Of a DNA stretch of 47,339 nt, positions 1 through 7,756 are shown one piece after another (position 1 is the first letter of the stretch; every line of letters starts with the position of its first letter). A program made the translations under genes and the position numbers. The notes under the pieces were generated by a model. That model was not told the DNA's origin. It made no database searches and saw nothing but the letters and a program-made list of their open reading frames with translations. This DNA comes from an uncultured Cycloclasticus sp. (GTDB taxonomy: Bacteria; Pseudomonadota; Gammaproteobacteria; Methylococcales; Cycloclasticaceae), in contig CAJXTU010000014.1 of the NCBI GenBank assembly GCA_913060865.1, positions 1-47,339 of the forward strand, written 5' to 3'.

Positions 1-1084
1 AATTCCATGCGGTTTTATAAAACGCATCACGAGCTTTAGTGGATAAAGCACTGCTGGCGCTACTGACCAGACCTGGCCCATAAACTTTGGCGACGACAAA
101 CAGGGTCTTGGCGACTAACCACGTTGTGAGCACAGGCGCTAAACCTGATACTTGGAGTGCGGTAATAAACCCAGTAGTTCTAGCGGTTGTCCATTTAGCT
201 GTAGAAGCAATCTCTGCCTTGACCCGTTCTTTCTCTGCTTCGTCTGTAGCTGCAAAATACTGTTTCAATAAGGGTGTGATGTTAATCGCTAGACTAATAA
301 TGACCGCCAATGTTCCACCAACAACATACTCGTTATACGTATGCTCAGAAAGCTCTCCTAAAGTTTGCTCCACCACCTGACGCAGCTCTTCATTTTCAAA
401 ACCAGATGAAGTCACTTGCTCATTATTCATTGCACTGGCAACTTCATCCGTTGAAATCACATCCACATCAGGATTGTTTCTTAGATGCTCATAGATATAG
501 CTAATTGAGTCGGTCGCTTTTAATTGAACCTCTTCAGCAACCCCATCAGAATTAACAATAAGAATATCGGCCACAGGGTGATTAGTTTCATCAAACAAGC
601 TAGCGGTGTCCCCATTACCTGCTGTATTAATAGCATCAACTACTAATACCTCATGAGTGATACCCACAATATGGCTTACATGCCCAAGGATTTCTTCTTG
701 AGGAACAGCTTGAAAATATAAACTAATATCTTCAACAGAGGCACTAGGACTTATAGCGCTATAACCACGTCGTATAGCTTCTAAAGCAGCCAGTTCAATT
801 TGAGAATCAAAAACAAGATTGGAACCGTTCTTTAATGCAGCCAACACACTAATAACAACGATCTCTTCACGGAAAGCGTAAACGACTTCAGTCGCGTTTT
901 TGTATTTATCGTTTAATACGCTCTTAGTATCGTTAAAAAGCCTATCCGCACTATCAATAGCTTCGGGATAGGTTTCAGAAACATGGCTTGCACCCTTCTT
1001 CGCGCCCTGCCAGCCAAACTTAGCTGCTTTTTGGGAAAAGCTTATTAATTTATTAATAAAGTCAGATGATTTTTTTGCGTCCAT
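1..1084 (-). CDS. Unknown protein with PD-(D/E)XK-like motif and hydrophobic C-terminus (partial, 3' end off window)
   Basis: I do not recognise a named family. An uninterrupted frame of 361 codons runs from an ATG at 1084 to base 1 with no stop, so the C-terminus lies outside the window. An AAGGA ribosome site lies just upstream of the start. Residues 1-60 are polar and Lys-rich. Around 140-200 there is a GITHEVLVVD stretch, then D173 in ADILIV, then E185-V-Q187-L-K189, a spacing reminiscent of PD-(D/E)XK nuclease-like folds with a QxK variant; this is a by-eye motif match only. Residues about 251-275 and 305-340 are hydrophobic enough to be membrane segments. It is divergent from the two small genes at 1229-1881 and lies in accessory DNA next to a tRNA. 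It could be a defence or toxin-type effector, but that is inference. Confidence 0.75.
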   Translation of the reverse strand, partial: MDAKKSSDFINKLISFSQKAAKFGWQGAKKGASHVSETYPEAIDSADRLFNDTKSVLNDKYKNATEVVYAFREEIVVISVLAALKNGSNLVFDSQIELAALEAIRRGYSAISPSASVEDISLYFQAVPQEEILGHVSHIVGITHEVLVVDAINTAGNGDTASLFDETNHPVADILIVNSDGVAEEVQLKATDSISYIYEHLRNNPDVDVISTDEVASAMNNEQVTSSGFENEELRQVVEQTLGELSEHTYNEYVVGGTLAVIISLAINITPLLKQYFAATDEAEKERVKAEIASTAKWTTARTTGFITALQVSGLAPVLTTWLVAKTLFVVAKVYGPGLVSSASSALSTKARDAFYKTAWN

Positions 1085-1158
1085 TTACATTCCTTGTAAT
1101 TTACTAAAGAGCATATGACAAGAATATTCAAACAACAACACAAACTTCCAACTTACTA

Positions 1159-1197
1159 AGATTCGTGTAATATGGATTGCACTAACGAATGGAATCT
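1159..1197. promoter_or_regulatory. Operator-like inverted repeat between divergent genes
   Basis: ATTCGT (1161-1166) and ACGAAT (1185-1190) form an inverted repeat with an 18-base spacer. An outer pair AGATTC (1159-1164) / GAATCT (1192-1197) overlaps it. It sits between the divergent starts at 1084 and 1229, where a shared regulator would bind. No strong sigma70 promoter is obvious. The function is inferred from position only. Confidence 0.3.
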
Positions 1198-1228
1198 ATG
1201 TACTTAACAAAACTAAGGAGCATTAATC

Positions 1229-1627
1229 ATGTTTGGATTTTTCAAAAAAAACCGTGAACCCTCAGTCGAGGATATTCTAAAAAAAGTGGCGCACAGGCAT
1301 GAAGTTGGGAACGCTATTTCACATTACGCTAAAGACATCATTAACTTAGCAACTTCAAAAAGTGACGCTGAGGTCGCCACCTATAGTTTAACAACTATTA
1401 CTGCCATGATCACCGATGTAAAGACGAGGTATCACTTAAAAGTTTTACCTGATAGCATTTTTGCCAACTATTTAATAGCATTTGAAAAAGAAGATTTATT
1501 AACAATAGCGAAAATGACTCGCAACATGGCGGATATTCTTAATCAAACTGATGGCACGGTTCTGCAAGGAGCTTTAATTTACTCTTGGTTTGAAAGCAGT
1601 GAGTATTCATCTTTAGGAGGAAACTAA
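1229..1627 (+). CDS. Unknown small protein, first gene of a two-gene unit
   Basis: A 132-residue protein that I cannot assign to a family. It begins MFGFFKKNREPS and appears mainly alpha-helical and soluble, with no signal peptide or membrane segment. AAGGAG at 1215-1220 lies 8 bases before the ATG and supports the start. The stop at 1625-1627 is followed two bases later by the next ATG, and that gene's AGGAGG ribosome site lies inside the end of this one, so the two are almost certainly co-translated. The short Gly-Phe-Phe/Leu-Phe-Gly N-termini of both proteins are similar in style. The divergent neighbour is the large partial protein at 1-1084. A partner or immunity role is possible but not shown. 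Confidence 0.7.
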   Translation: MFGFFKKNREPSVEDILKKVAHRHEVGNAISHYAKDIINLATSKSDAEVATYSLTTITAMITDVKTRYHLKVLPDSIFANYLIAFEKEDLLTIAKMTRNMADILNQTDGTVLQGALIYSWFESSEYSSLGGN

Positions 1628-1629
1628 TA

Positions 1630-1881
1630 ATGGGCCTTTTTGGAAACATCGTAAACAAGCTTCAACAATCAGCAAATAACGGTAGAAACTCAACATTACT
1701 CCACCTTGTTTTTCAAGAAAACCAGAACTTTGCTAGCCTAGCGCTTAAGACATTTCAACGTTGTGCAGCCGAAAGAGGAGTCGAATTCAACGAGCAACTG
1801 ATGAGCGCTGCAAGACGGGAAGTGTCTAACGATCCTGATCTTACGATGGGTCGGTTTCTTGATGACTACTCAAACAAATGA
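1630..1881 (+). CDS. Unknown small protein, second gene of a two-gene unit
   Basis: An 83-residue soluble protein starting MGLFGNIVNKLQQS, with no recognised domain. It contains Cys45 and is predicted by eye to be helical, with a charged C-terminal half (AARREVSNDPDLTMGRFLDDY). A strong AGGAGG at about 1616-1621 precedes the ATG. It is translationally coupled to the preceding gene with a two-base gap. Its stop lies at the left border of the 1882-2323 non-coding stretch, where a 12-base inverted repeat starts five bases later. Function unknown; it lies in the accessory region beside the tRNA-Ser gene. Confidence 0.65.
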   Translation: MGLFGNIVNKLQQSANNGRNSTLLHLVFQENQNFASLALKTFQRCAAERGVEFNEQLMSAARREVSNDPDLTMGRFLDDYSNK

Positions 1882-1983
1882 ATGAGCGATTTAACATGAA
1901 CCCTTATTACTGTTGATTGGCTCTAATCCGCAAATAATTTTTTTGCAAAATTTTATAATTTTTAAAAACTTATATCTAAACGT

Positions 1984-2005
1984 GCATGGGTCCCCTACCC
2001 CATGC
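1984..2005. other. GC-rich hairpin in the island intergenic gap
   Basis: GCATGGG (1984-1990) pairs with CCCATGC (1999-2005) around an 8-base loop. It stands out as GC-rich between very AT-rich flanks (1930-1980). No T-run follows on either strand, so it is not a standard terminator. It may be a structured RNA or DNA element. Confidence 0.35.
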
Positions 2006-2171
2006 TCGCCATAAGGCACCCCACTTCGGATTCGGGTTTTCATCTCGAATGTAAATCTAGCAACAAACCGCTGAAACGAAAAAGCACCCTTTTCTGTCGA
2101 GCATTCAACCACTGAGAGTTCGCTCATTAATCATTCGCGCTTGTATCAGCATGATGTAAACATAATCAGCA

Positions 2172-2215
2172 ATTATGCGCAGTGTGCAAAACCACTGCCT
2201 GCTTCACCGCATAAT
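2172..2215 (+). promoter_or_regulatory. Folded element upstream of the radC-family gene (radC RNA motif candidate)
   Basis: An outer stem ATTATGCG (2172-2179) / CGCATAAT (2208-2215) encloses an inner stem CAGTG (2180-2184) / CACTG (2193-2197) with an 8-base loop and a 10-base 3' internal segment. It ends about 108 bases before the radC-family ATG at 2324. A conserved RNA structure called the radC motif is known upstream of radC, anti-restriction and integrase genes. Whether this is that motif needs a covariance-model search. Confidence 0.4.
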
Positions 2216-2323
2216 CGCAACTATGTTAAATCGCCTTGAGACTCAATTTATATAAAACCTAACTGCTCGTTTCTCTCACAGTTTTTCAGTCATTTCTTTA
2301 TGTTATTAACTAAGGAAACGATC

Positions 2324-2821
2324 ATGCAAGCATTCACACTAAATGAAACAACCGGGACTTATCAAACGACTCACACTGTAACAAGTGAGCAAATCATAGA
2401 TAAAGCCAAAGCGATACTACTTGAGGTATTACAAAGACCTAATTCAGAAACGATGAGCGACCCAACAACAGTGCGTCAGTTCTTAACTTTATCATTAGCC
2501 GACAAACAAAGAGAAATCTTTGCATGTTTGTATCTTGATAACCAGCATCGCTTAATCAAATACGAAGAGCTTTTTAAAGGCACTATCGACAGTGCTAGTG
2601 TTTACCCAAGAGAAGTCGTAAAAGCAGCTCTACAGCATAACGCCGCTGCCGTCATCTTCGCGCACAACCACCCATCCGGCATAGCAACTCCATCACAAGC
2701 AGATAAAGACATCACTCAGCGACTTAAACAAGCACTGGCAACCGTTGATATACGCACCTTAGACCACTTTGTGGTTGGTCACGACGAAACAGTCAGCTTT
2801 GCTGAGAAAGGTTACTTATAA
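2324..2821 (+). CDS. radC: RadC-family JAB-domain protein (island type)
   Basis: This is a short RadC/MPN(+) (JAB) domain protein of 165 residues with the start used here. The metal-binding signature is present: AHNHPSG followed by Asp after eight residues (HxH...D), with upstream Glu residues in EELFKGT. Full-length chromosomal RadC is about 220 residues with an N-terminal helix-hairpin-helix region. This protein lacks that region and resembles the YeeS/YkfG type found in prophages and genomic islands. The frame is open to an ATG at 2300, but AAGGA at 2312-2316 fits the ATG at 2324 with a 7-base spacer, so I prefer the latter. Its biological role is unsettled; a DNA-repair role for the family has been disputed. 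Confidence 0.85.
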   Translation: MQAFTLNETTGTYQTTHTVTSEQIIDKAKAILLEVLQRPNSETMSDPTTVRQFLTLSLADKQREIFACLYLDNQHRLIKYEELFKGTIDSASVYPREVVKAALQHNAAAVIFAHNHPSGIATPSQADKDITQRLKQALATVDIRTLDHFVVGHDETVSFAEKGYL

Positions 2822-2841
2822 GTTAGATAACCAATTCAATG

Positions 2842-2862
2842 TGGTGGGACGAATGGTGGGAC
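2842..2862. repeat. Two 9-base direct repeats near the tRNA 3' end
   Basis: TGGTGGGAC occurs at 2842-2850 and again at 2854-2862, giving a 12-base period. The pair lies about 55 bases from the 3' end of tRNA-Ser and 20 bases after the radC-family stop. Short direct repeats beside a tRNA-integrated element may be arm-type binding sites for a tyrosine integrase. This is inferred; no integrase is in the window. Confidence 0.3.
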
Positions 2863-2879
2863 AGTTAATCGATTATCAT

Positions 2880-2912
2880 AAAAAAACCCTACGTATCAAA
2901 TACATAGGGTTT
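2880..2912 (-). terminator. Rho-independent terminator after tRNA-Ser
   Basis: On the minus strand AAACCCTA pairs with TAGGGTTT (2884-2891 / 2905-2912). The inner GTAT/ATAC pair leaves a three-base loop, and the T-run continues to 2880. It begins 5 bases beyond the encoded CCA of the tRNA and would end the csrA/tRNA transcription unit. Confidence 0.75.
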
Positions 2913-2917
2913 ATATA

Positions 2918-3009
2918 TGGCGGAGAGACAGGGATTCGAACCCTGGATGGGCTATAAAACCCATACTCCCTTAGCAGGGGAGCGCCTTCAGCCACTCGGC
3001 CATCTCTCC
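2918..3009 (-). tRNA. serV: tRNA-Ser (anticodon GCT)
   Basis: A 92-base cloverleaf on the minus strand. The acceptor arms GGAGAGA and TCTCTCC pair, followed by discriminator G and an encoded CCA (2920-2918). The anticodon stem CTCCC/GGGAG carries loop CTGCTAA, so the anticodon is GCT, reading AGC/AGU Ser codons. The long variable arm (TATGGGTTTTATAGCCCAT) is typical of tRNA-Ser, and TTCGAAT marks the T-loop. It lies directly downstream of csrA, an arrangement seen in many gammaproteobacteria. The accessory DNA to its left begins at the tRNA 3' end, a common integration site for genomic islands. Confidence 0.97.
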
Positions 3010-3028
3010 GGAATTTATTACAGGCTAG

Positions 3029-3214
3029 TTATCTGTTACCGTCTGTTCCCTTTTCATCTTGAATTTTATTATAAATCTCTTCTCGATGAACAGTAACGCT
3101 TTTAGGTGCGTCAACTCCAATTCTTACTTGATTTCCTTTTACCCCTAAAACAATGATAGATACATCATCTCCTATCACTAGAGACTCACCAACTTTACGC
3201 GTTAAAATAAGCAT
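3029..3214 (-). CDS. csrA: Carbon storage regulator CsrA/RsmA
   Basis: The 61-residue protein starts [18 protein letters not shown] and contains [24 protein letters not shown], nearly textbook for CsrA. It is a homodimeric RNA-binding protein that binds GGA motifs near ribosome sites and controls translation of carbon storage, motility and biofilm genes. Arg44 of the conserved VHREEI stretch, needed for RNA contact, is present. AAGGAGC lies just before the ATG. It sits between lysC and tRNA-Ser as in Pseudomonas. Its mRNA leader has a small hairpin (3229-3244) next to the ribosome site, whose GGA could allow self-repression. A BarA/GacS-like kinase at 43631-45994 belongs to the family that controls CsrA through small RNAs, though a functional link here is inference. 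Confidence 0.97.
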   Translation of the reverse strand: MLILTRKVGESLVIGDDVSIIVLGVKGNQVRIGVDAPKSVTVHREEIYNKIQDEKGTDGNR

Positions 3215-3228
3215 AATAGCTCCTTATT

Positions 3229-3244
3229 GCTTCTTTTTTGAAGC
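3229..3244 (-). promoter_or_regulatory. Leader hairpin before the csrA ribosome site
   Basis: On the minus strand GCTTC, a six-A loop and GAAGC form a 5-bp hairpin ending a few bases before AAGGAG and the csrA ATG. It could present or shield the ribosome site in CsrA self-regulation. This is based on the position and sequence only. Confidence 0.3.
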
Positions 3245-3282
3245 GTTGCCAACCAATTACATTTTCTATTTTTATTGGAGAT

Positions 3283-3291
3283 ATTCTACCA
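3283..3291 (-). promoter_or_regulatory. Extended -10 promoter candidate for csrA
   Basis: The minus strand reads TGGTAGAAT, an extended -10 element (TGN followed by TAGAAT), about 70 bases upstream of the csrA ATG. The -35 region is poor, as expected for extended -10 promoters. Confidence 0.35.
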
Positions 3292-3326
3292 TAGCTAATT
3301 AAACTCAAACAGCTTTCAAACGATGA

Positions 3327-4547
3327 TTATTCATCTGAAAGATCAAAAGATTCGTGCAAAGTACGTACTGCTAACTCTAAATATTTTTCATCAACTACCA
3401 CTGAAATTTTAATTTCTGACGTTGATATCATTCGAATATTGATACCTTCGTCGGCTAACGCTGTGAACATCTGGCTTGCAATACCGGCATGTGAGCGCAT
3501 CCCAACACCTACGATAGATACTTTTACTATTTTATTATCGCCATCTACTTTTTCAGCACCTAATTCTGTACAGATATTTTGTAAAACCTGCATCGTTTCA
3601 TCATAATCATTTCTATGAACGGTAAACGTAAAGTCTGTTGTTTTATCTTCTGCAACATTTTGAACAATCATATCAATTTCAATATTTGCTTCTGAAATTG
3701 GTTTTAAGATGGCTGATGCAACACCTGGCATATCGGGTACGCCGGCTAAGGTTACTTTGGCTTCATCACGATTAAACGCAATGCCCGAAATTAATGCTTT
3801 TTCCATTTCATCATCCTCATAAGTAATTAACGTGCCCTCTCCATCAATAAATGTTGATAATACACGTAATGGAACATTGTATTTCCCTGCAAATTCAACT
3901 GAGCGAATTTGCAAAATTTTAGATCCTAAACTGGCCATTTCTAACATTTCTTCAAAGGTTATTTTATCTAACCTTCGCGCCTTAGGTTCTACTCGTGGGT
4001 CAGTTGTGTAAACGCCATCTACATCAGTATAAATTCGACACTCATCCGCTTTCAACGCTGCAGCAAGCGCAACCGCTGTTGTGTCCGATCCACCACGGCC
4101 CAACGTCGTAATAGCACCCTCAGCCGTAACACCTTGAAACCCAGCAACAACGACTATTTTATTGTCTTTTAAATCCGCTTGAATTTTATCTGTTTGAATT
4201 TCTTCTATACGCGCCTTACTGTGCGAATTATCAGTAATAATTTTGACTTGGCTACCTGTAAACGATGATGCTGCTTGACCCAATTCCTCCAAAGCCATAC
4301 ATAACAGCGCAATCGTCACTTGCTCTCCAGTTGATAAGAGCACATCCATTTGTTTATTTGATGGCGTTGACTGCATCTGCTTTGCTAAATCAGTCATCCT
4401 GTTTGTTTCACCACTCATCGCCGATACGACAACTACAAGGTCATGTCCTGTTGCATTTTTCTCATCGACTAATTTTTTAGCCACATTCTGAATTTTTTCA
4501 GCTGTGCCTACTGATGTACCGCCGTACTTATGTACATGTAAACTCAT
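3327..4547 (-). CDS. lysC: Aspartate kinase (LysC type, two ACT domains)
   Basis: It phosphorylates L-aspartate with ATP, the first step to Lys, Met, Thr and diaminopimelate. At 406 residues it is a monofunctional enzyme of the Pseudomonas/Corynebacterium class, not the homoserine-dehydrogenase fusion. KYGGTSVG (residues 7-14) is the N-terminal kinase signature. GFQGVTAEGAITTLGRGGSDTTA carries the substrate-binding loop, and TDVDGVYTTDPR is also conserved. From about 265 onward two ACT domains (GVPDMPGVASAILKPI and GVGMRSHAGIASQMF) bind the feedback amino acids. Members of this class often also make a shorter beta subunit from an internal start; I cannot tell here. The 122-base leader to alaS shows no lysine riboswitch. 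Confidence 0.96.
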   Translation of the reverse strand: MSLHVHKYGGTSVGTAEKIQNVAKKLVDEKNATGHDLVVVVSAMSGETNRMTDLAKQMQSTPSNKQMDVLLSTGEQVTIALLCMALEELGQAASSFTGSQVKIITDNSHSKARIEEIQTDKIQADLKDNKIVVVAGFQGVTAEGAITTLGRGGSDTTAVALAAALKADECRIYTDVDGVYTTDPRVEPKARRLDKITFEEMLEMASLGSKILQIRSVEFAGKYNVPLRVLSTFIDGEGTLITYEDDEMEKALISGIAFNRDEAKVTLAGVPDMPGVASAILKPISEANIEIDMIVQNVAEDKTTDFTFTVHRNDYDETMQVLQNICTELGAEKVDGDNKIVKVSIVGVGMRSHAGIASQMFTALADEGINIRMISTSEIKISVVVDEKYLELAVRTLHESFDLSDE

Positions 4548-4669
4548 AATTATTTTTACTGTTTTGTCTTTGTTATCGTCTATATTTATTAATCGTAAAA
4601 TCGAAAGTTATTGTTTTCAATTTTAATTAACCTACTGAGCTATAGATTTAGATTGTTTTGAATCAACTG

Positions 4670-7288
4670 CTAATTATTCTCACCACTAAGCTTGGCTTCC
4701 ACCCAACTAGGCACTGATTTTAATGCAGCATCTAATGCACTAGGGTTATCTCCTCCAGCTTGCGCCATATCAGGTCGACCACCACCTTTACCGCCAACTT
4801 TAAGAGCCACTGAATTCACCAACTCCCCAGCTTTAATGCGGCTCGTTTGGTTTTTAGAAACACCCGCTATTAAGGTGATTTTGTCACCTTGAACTGTTGA
4901 TAGCACTACAGCGGCATTACCTAATTTATCCTTCAACTGGTCAACTAAGTCGCGTAACGTTTTACCATCACTACCCTCTATGTTGGCAGCCAGCACATTA
5001 AGCCCATCGATTTGTACTGCTTGGTTAACCAAATCACCACTGGCCGCTTTTGCTAATTGTCCTTTTAGTTGCTCTAGCTCTTTTTCAAGCACCTTGTTTT
5101 TGTCTTGAATTTGAGTAATTTTATCTAATGTAGATTCGCGCTTTCCTTTGACTAGTTTAGTGATTTTTTGTAGTAACTCATCACCCTGCTCAACCCATGA
5201 TAAGGCACCCTCTCCCGCTACTGCTTCTATTCGGCGAACGCCGGATGCAATACCCGTTTCCGATAAGATTTTCATCAAACCAATATCACCAACACGATTT
5301 ACGTGCGTACCCCCACAGAGTTCCGTTGAGAAGTTCCCCATTTTTAAGACACGTACTTTGTCTCCATATTTCTCACCAAACAAGGCCATCGCACCATTAG
5401 CAATGGCGGTTTCTTGATCTGTTACTTGGGTTTCAACATCAACATTTAACCTAATTTGTGAGTTAACTAAGCGTTCAATGTCTTGTAACTGAGTACGGGT
5501 AACCGGCTCAAAATGACTAAAATCAAAGCGCAATCTTGTCGCCTCTACTAATGAGCCTTTTTGAGTTACGTGTTCACCTAACACGTTACGAAGGGCAGCA
5601 TGTAATAAATGAGTTGCCGAGTGATTAGAAGCTGTCGCAAGCCTGTCCTTGATATCAACCTGTGCACTGACAACTTGTTGTGCCTTAAATTGACCGCGGG
5701 ACACTCTACCTAGGTGAAAATAGGCTTGCCCTCTTTTCTGCACATCTGACACTTCAAAAGCAGCATTTCCCGTCTCAATTATGCCATGGTCACCCACTTG
5801 GCCACCTGATTCAGCGTAAAACGGTGTTTTATCTAATACCAGATAAGCATTTTCCCCGTCATTAATTGACTCTTGCTCAACGCCTTCTTTATAAATAGCT
5901 TGTATCGTAGCATCGGCCTGAAGTACTTCATAGCCAATAAACTCTGTGCTTAATTTAAGGTCGGGGAGTTCCGATTGCCCTGCAGCAAATGAGCTAGAAG
6001 ACCTTGCCCGTTCACGTTGAACGTCCATTGCCTTTTCAAAGCCATCAAAATCAACTGTTAAGTTATGCTCTCTTGCATAATCTGCCGTTAAATCAACTGG
6101 AAAACCATAGGTATCGTAGAGCTTGAATGCTGTCTCACCGGTAATCAAATTGTTTTTTAACGACTTTGTACCATCCTGTAAAAGCTTCATCCCTTGCTCT
6201 AAGGTTTCAGCAAAACGCTGCTCTTCTTTTAACAAAATATTACTGACCATCTCAGCTTTGGCCTTTAGCTCTGGATACGCATCCCCCATTTCATCAGCCA
6301 ACGGTTGAACTAATTTATGAAAAAAGGCTTCTTTCATTTCTAATTTATAACCATGACGAATAGCTCGACGAATAATACGCCGTAGCACGTAACCTCTACC
6401 CTCATTAGAGGGTTGCACACCATCAACAATTAAAAATGCACATGAACGAATATGGTCGACCAATACACGTAATGAGGTATGTTGCGTATCATTAGTGTTG
6501 GTTAATTCCGCCGCTTTTTTAATCAAGGCCTGAAATAAATCGATATCGTAATTATTGTGGACACCTTGCAATACAGCGGCAACACGTTCTAACCCCATAC
6601 CCGTATCAACGGAAGGCTTTGGTAAAGGCGTTAGTTCACCTTTATCATTACGGTCATACTGCATGAAAACCAAGTTCCATATTTCAACATAACGATCACC
6701 GTCTTCTTCGGGTGTTCCCGGTGGGCCACCGGCTACGTCCTCACCGTGATCATAAAATATTTCTGAACAGGGACCGCATGGACCGGTATCGCCCATTGAC
6801 CAAAAATTATCCTTTGCACCGATGCGTGACAAACGCTCAGAGCTTACACCGACTTCATTTAACCAAATATCAGCCGCTTCTGGATCTTCATCAAAAACCG
6901 TCACCCAGAGCTTTTCTGCCGGAATCCCCATTTCATTAACCAAAAACGCCCATGCATACTTAATCGCATCACGCTTAAAGTATTCACCAAAACTGAAGTT
7001 ACCAAGCATTTCAAAAAATGTGTGGTGACGAGCCGTATAACCAACATTTTCCAAATCATTATGTTTACCGCCCGCTCTGACACAACGCTGTGAGGAGGTA
7101 GCTTTTGTATACGTACGTTCCTCTTCACCAAGAAAAACATCTTTAAACTGCACCATACCGGCGTTTGTGAATAATAGCGTTGGATCATTACCGGGCACTA
7201 ACGAACTGGACGGTACGATGGTATGCCCTTGCTTTTCAAAATATGTCAAAAAAGCTGATCTAATCTCAGCACTGCTTAAATTCTTCAT
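4670..7288 (-). CDS. alaS: Alanine-tRNA ligase
   Basis: At 872 residues this is full length. It charges tRNA-Ala and clears Ser- or Gly-mischarged tRNA. The class II catalytic domain begins at residue 1 ([17 protein letters not shown], then [15 protein letters not shown] and [15 protein letters not shown]). The editing domain has the zinc ligands HSATH near residue 553 and CGGTH near 657. A coiled-coil segment around 715-745 leads to the C-Ala domain with the [14 protein letters not shown] glycine-rich motif. The gap to recX is only 16 bases, so co-transcription with recA-recX is likely. Confidence 0.98.
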   Translation of the reverse strand: MKNLSSAEIRSAFLTYFEKQGHTIVPSSSLVPGNDPTLLFTNAGMVQFKDVFLGEEERTYTKATSSQRCVRAGGKHNDLENVGYTARHHTFFEMLGNFSFGEYFKRDAIKYAWAFLVNEMGIPAEKLWVTVFDEDPEAADIWLNEVGVSSERLSRIGAKDNFWSMGDTGPCGPCSEIFYDHGEDVAGGPPGTPEEDGDRYVEIWNLVFMQYDRNDKGELTPLPKPSVDTGMGLERVAAVLQGVHNNYDIDLFQALIKKAAELTNTNDTQHTSLRVLVDHIRSCAFLIVDGVQPSNEGRGYVLRRIIRRAIRHGYKLEMKEAFFHKLVQPLADEMGDAYPELKAKAEMVSNILLKEEQRFAETLEQGMKLLQDGTKSLKNNLITGETAFKLYDTYGFPVDLTADYAREHNLTVDFDGFEKAMDVQRERARSSSSFAAGQSELPDLKLSTEFIGYEVLQADATIQAIYKEGVEQESINDGENAYLVLDKTPFYAESGGQVGDHGIIETGNAAFEVSDVQKRGQAYFHLGRVSRGQFKAQQVVSAQVDIKDRLATASNHSATHLLHAALRNVLGEHVTQKGSLVEATRLRFDFSHFEPVTRTQLQDIERLVNSQIRLNVDVETQVTDQETAIANGAMALFGEKYGDKVRVLKMGNFSTELCGGTHVNRVGDIGLMKILSETGIASGVRRIEAVAGEGALSWVEQGDELLQKITKLVKGKRESTLDKITQIQDKNKVLEKELEQLKGQLAKAASGDLVNQAVQIDGLNVLAANIEGSDGKTLRDLVDQLKDKLGNAAVVLSTVQGDKITLIAGVSKNQTSRIKAGELVNSVALKVGGKGGGRPDMAQAGGDNPSALDAALKSVPSWVEAKLSGENN

Positions 7289-7304
7289 CTATTTAAAACC
7301 TGCG

Positions 7305-7706
7305 TTAAGACAATTGATTAAATAACTGCCTAATCATGTCGTGTGTAAACCCTTTATGCTGAAAAAAACGTGTCCGCTTTGCCCGTTCTTTCATTGTGTT
7401 TGGTGCTTGTGGTCCATATTTTTTAACGTGCAATTCACACAACAACGCTTGCCAATCTGGTGCCTCTTCAAACACATCATTTATATTAGTCTCAACACCT
7501 TTTTCTTTTAGTTCATGTTGAATACGAATGGGGCCGAAACCTTTGTACAGCCTTGATCGCCCATAGCTTTCAGCAAACCGTTGATCACTTTGCCAATTCA
7601 ACTGGATAAACTCTTCTAGCAGAATACTGATATCGTCGGTTTCAAAACCCTTACTTGTTAACTTTTGAAAGAGCTCCTTCTGACTGTGTTCTCGTCTAGA
7701 CAGCAA
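7305..7706 (-). CDS. recX: RecX regulatory protein (start uncertain)
   Basis: RecX binds RecA filaments and limits their activity. The helical repeats typical of RecX are visible (REHSQKELFQKLTSKGF, then QSDQRFAESYGRSR and GFGPIRIQHELKEKGV). The coordinates given start at a TTG at 7706 and yield 133 residues. The same frame stays open upstream to a stop at 7769, and its residues LRASCLALLSRREHS match the conserved RecX N-terminus, so the TTG start would cut off a conserved helix. No ATG or GTG exists in that extension. The only other plausible initiator is a CTG at 7758-7760 that overlaps the recA stop. Translation may be coupled to recA termination at a rare start codon. Confidence 0.85.
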   Translation of the reverse strand: MLSRREHSQKELFQKLTSKGFETDDISILLEEFIQLNWQSDQRFAESYGRSRLYKGFGPIRIQHELKEKGVETNINDVFEEAPDWQALLCELHVKKYGPQAPNTMKERAKRTRFFQHKGFTHDMIRQLFNQLS

Positions 7707-7756
7707 AGCAAGGCAGCTTGCTCTTAACCTTGATCGCTCTTTTTTCTTCTCTTCGT

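Larger units (their letters stand above)
1886..2234. repeat. 12-base inverted repeat bounding 349 bases of non-coding DNA
   Basis: GCGATTTAACAT at 1886-1897 is the exact reverse complement of ATGTTAAATCGC at 2223-2234. A second complementary pair, AATGAGCGA (1881-1889) and TCGCTCATT (2120-2128), overlaps the left arm. No flanking target duplication is visible. The arms contain ATTTAAC and GTTAAAT, which fit the RYYYAAC / GTTRRRY pattern of integron attC outer sites, but 343 bases is longer than usual for attC. A small non-autonomous transposable element is another possibility. The enclosed DNA has no convincing gene; a 78-codon minus-strand frame at 1891-2127 lacks a ribosome site. Confidence 0.4.

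Noticed and set aside
87-504. Two plus-strand frames at 87-380 and 310-504
   Set aside because: They are antisense to the continuous minus-strand frame that spans 1-1084 and has a ribosome site.
1891-2127. Minus-strand 78-codon frame (EHGVGDPCTF-type peptide)
   Set aside because: No ribosome site, overlaps hairpin and AT-rich non-coding DNA, and its codons are unlike the neighbours; treated as non-coding.
1889-2231. Integron cassette attC site
   Set aside because: The outer sites fit RYYYAAC/GTTRRRY, but 343 bases is too long, the inner L boxes are not seen and no integrase is present; kept only as a hypothesis.
2769-2957. Plus-strand 62-codon frame ending GGETGIRTLDGL
   Set aside because: It is a translation through the antisense of tRNA-Ser and its terminator, a well-known false gene.
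4548-4669. Lysine riboswitch before lysC
   Set aside because: The 122-base gap is too short and shows no matching stems.
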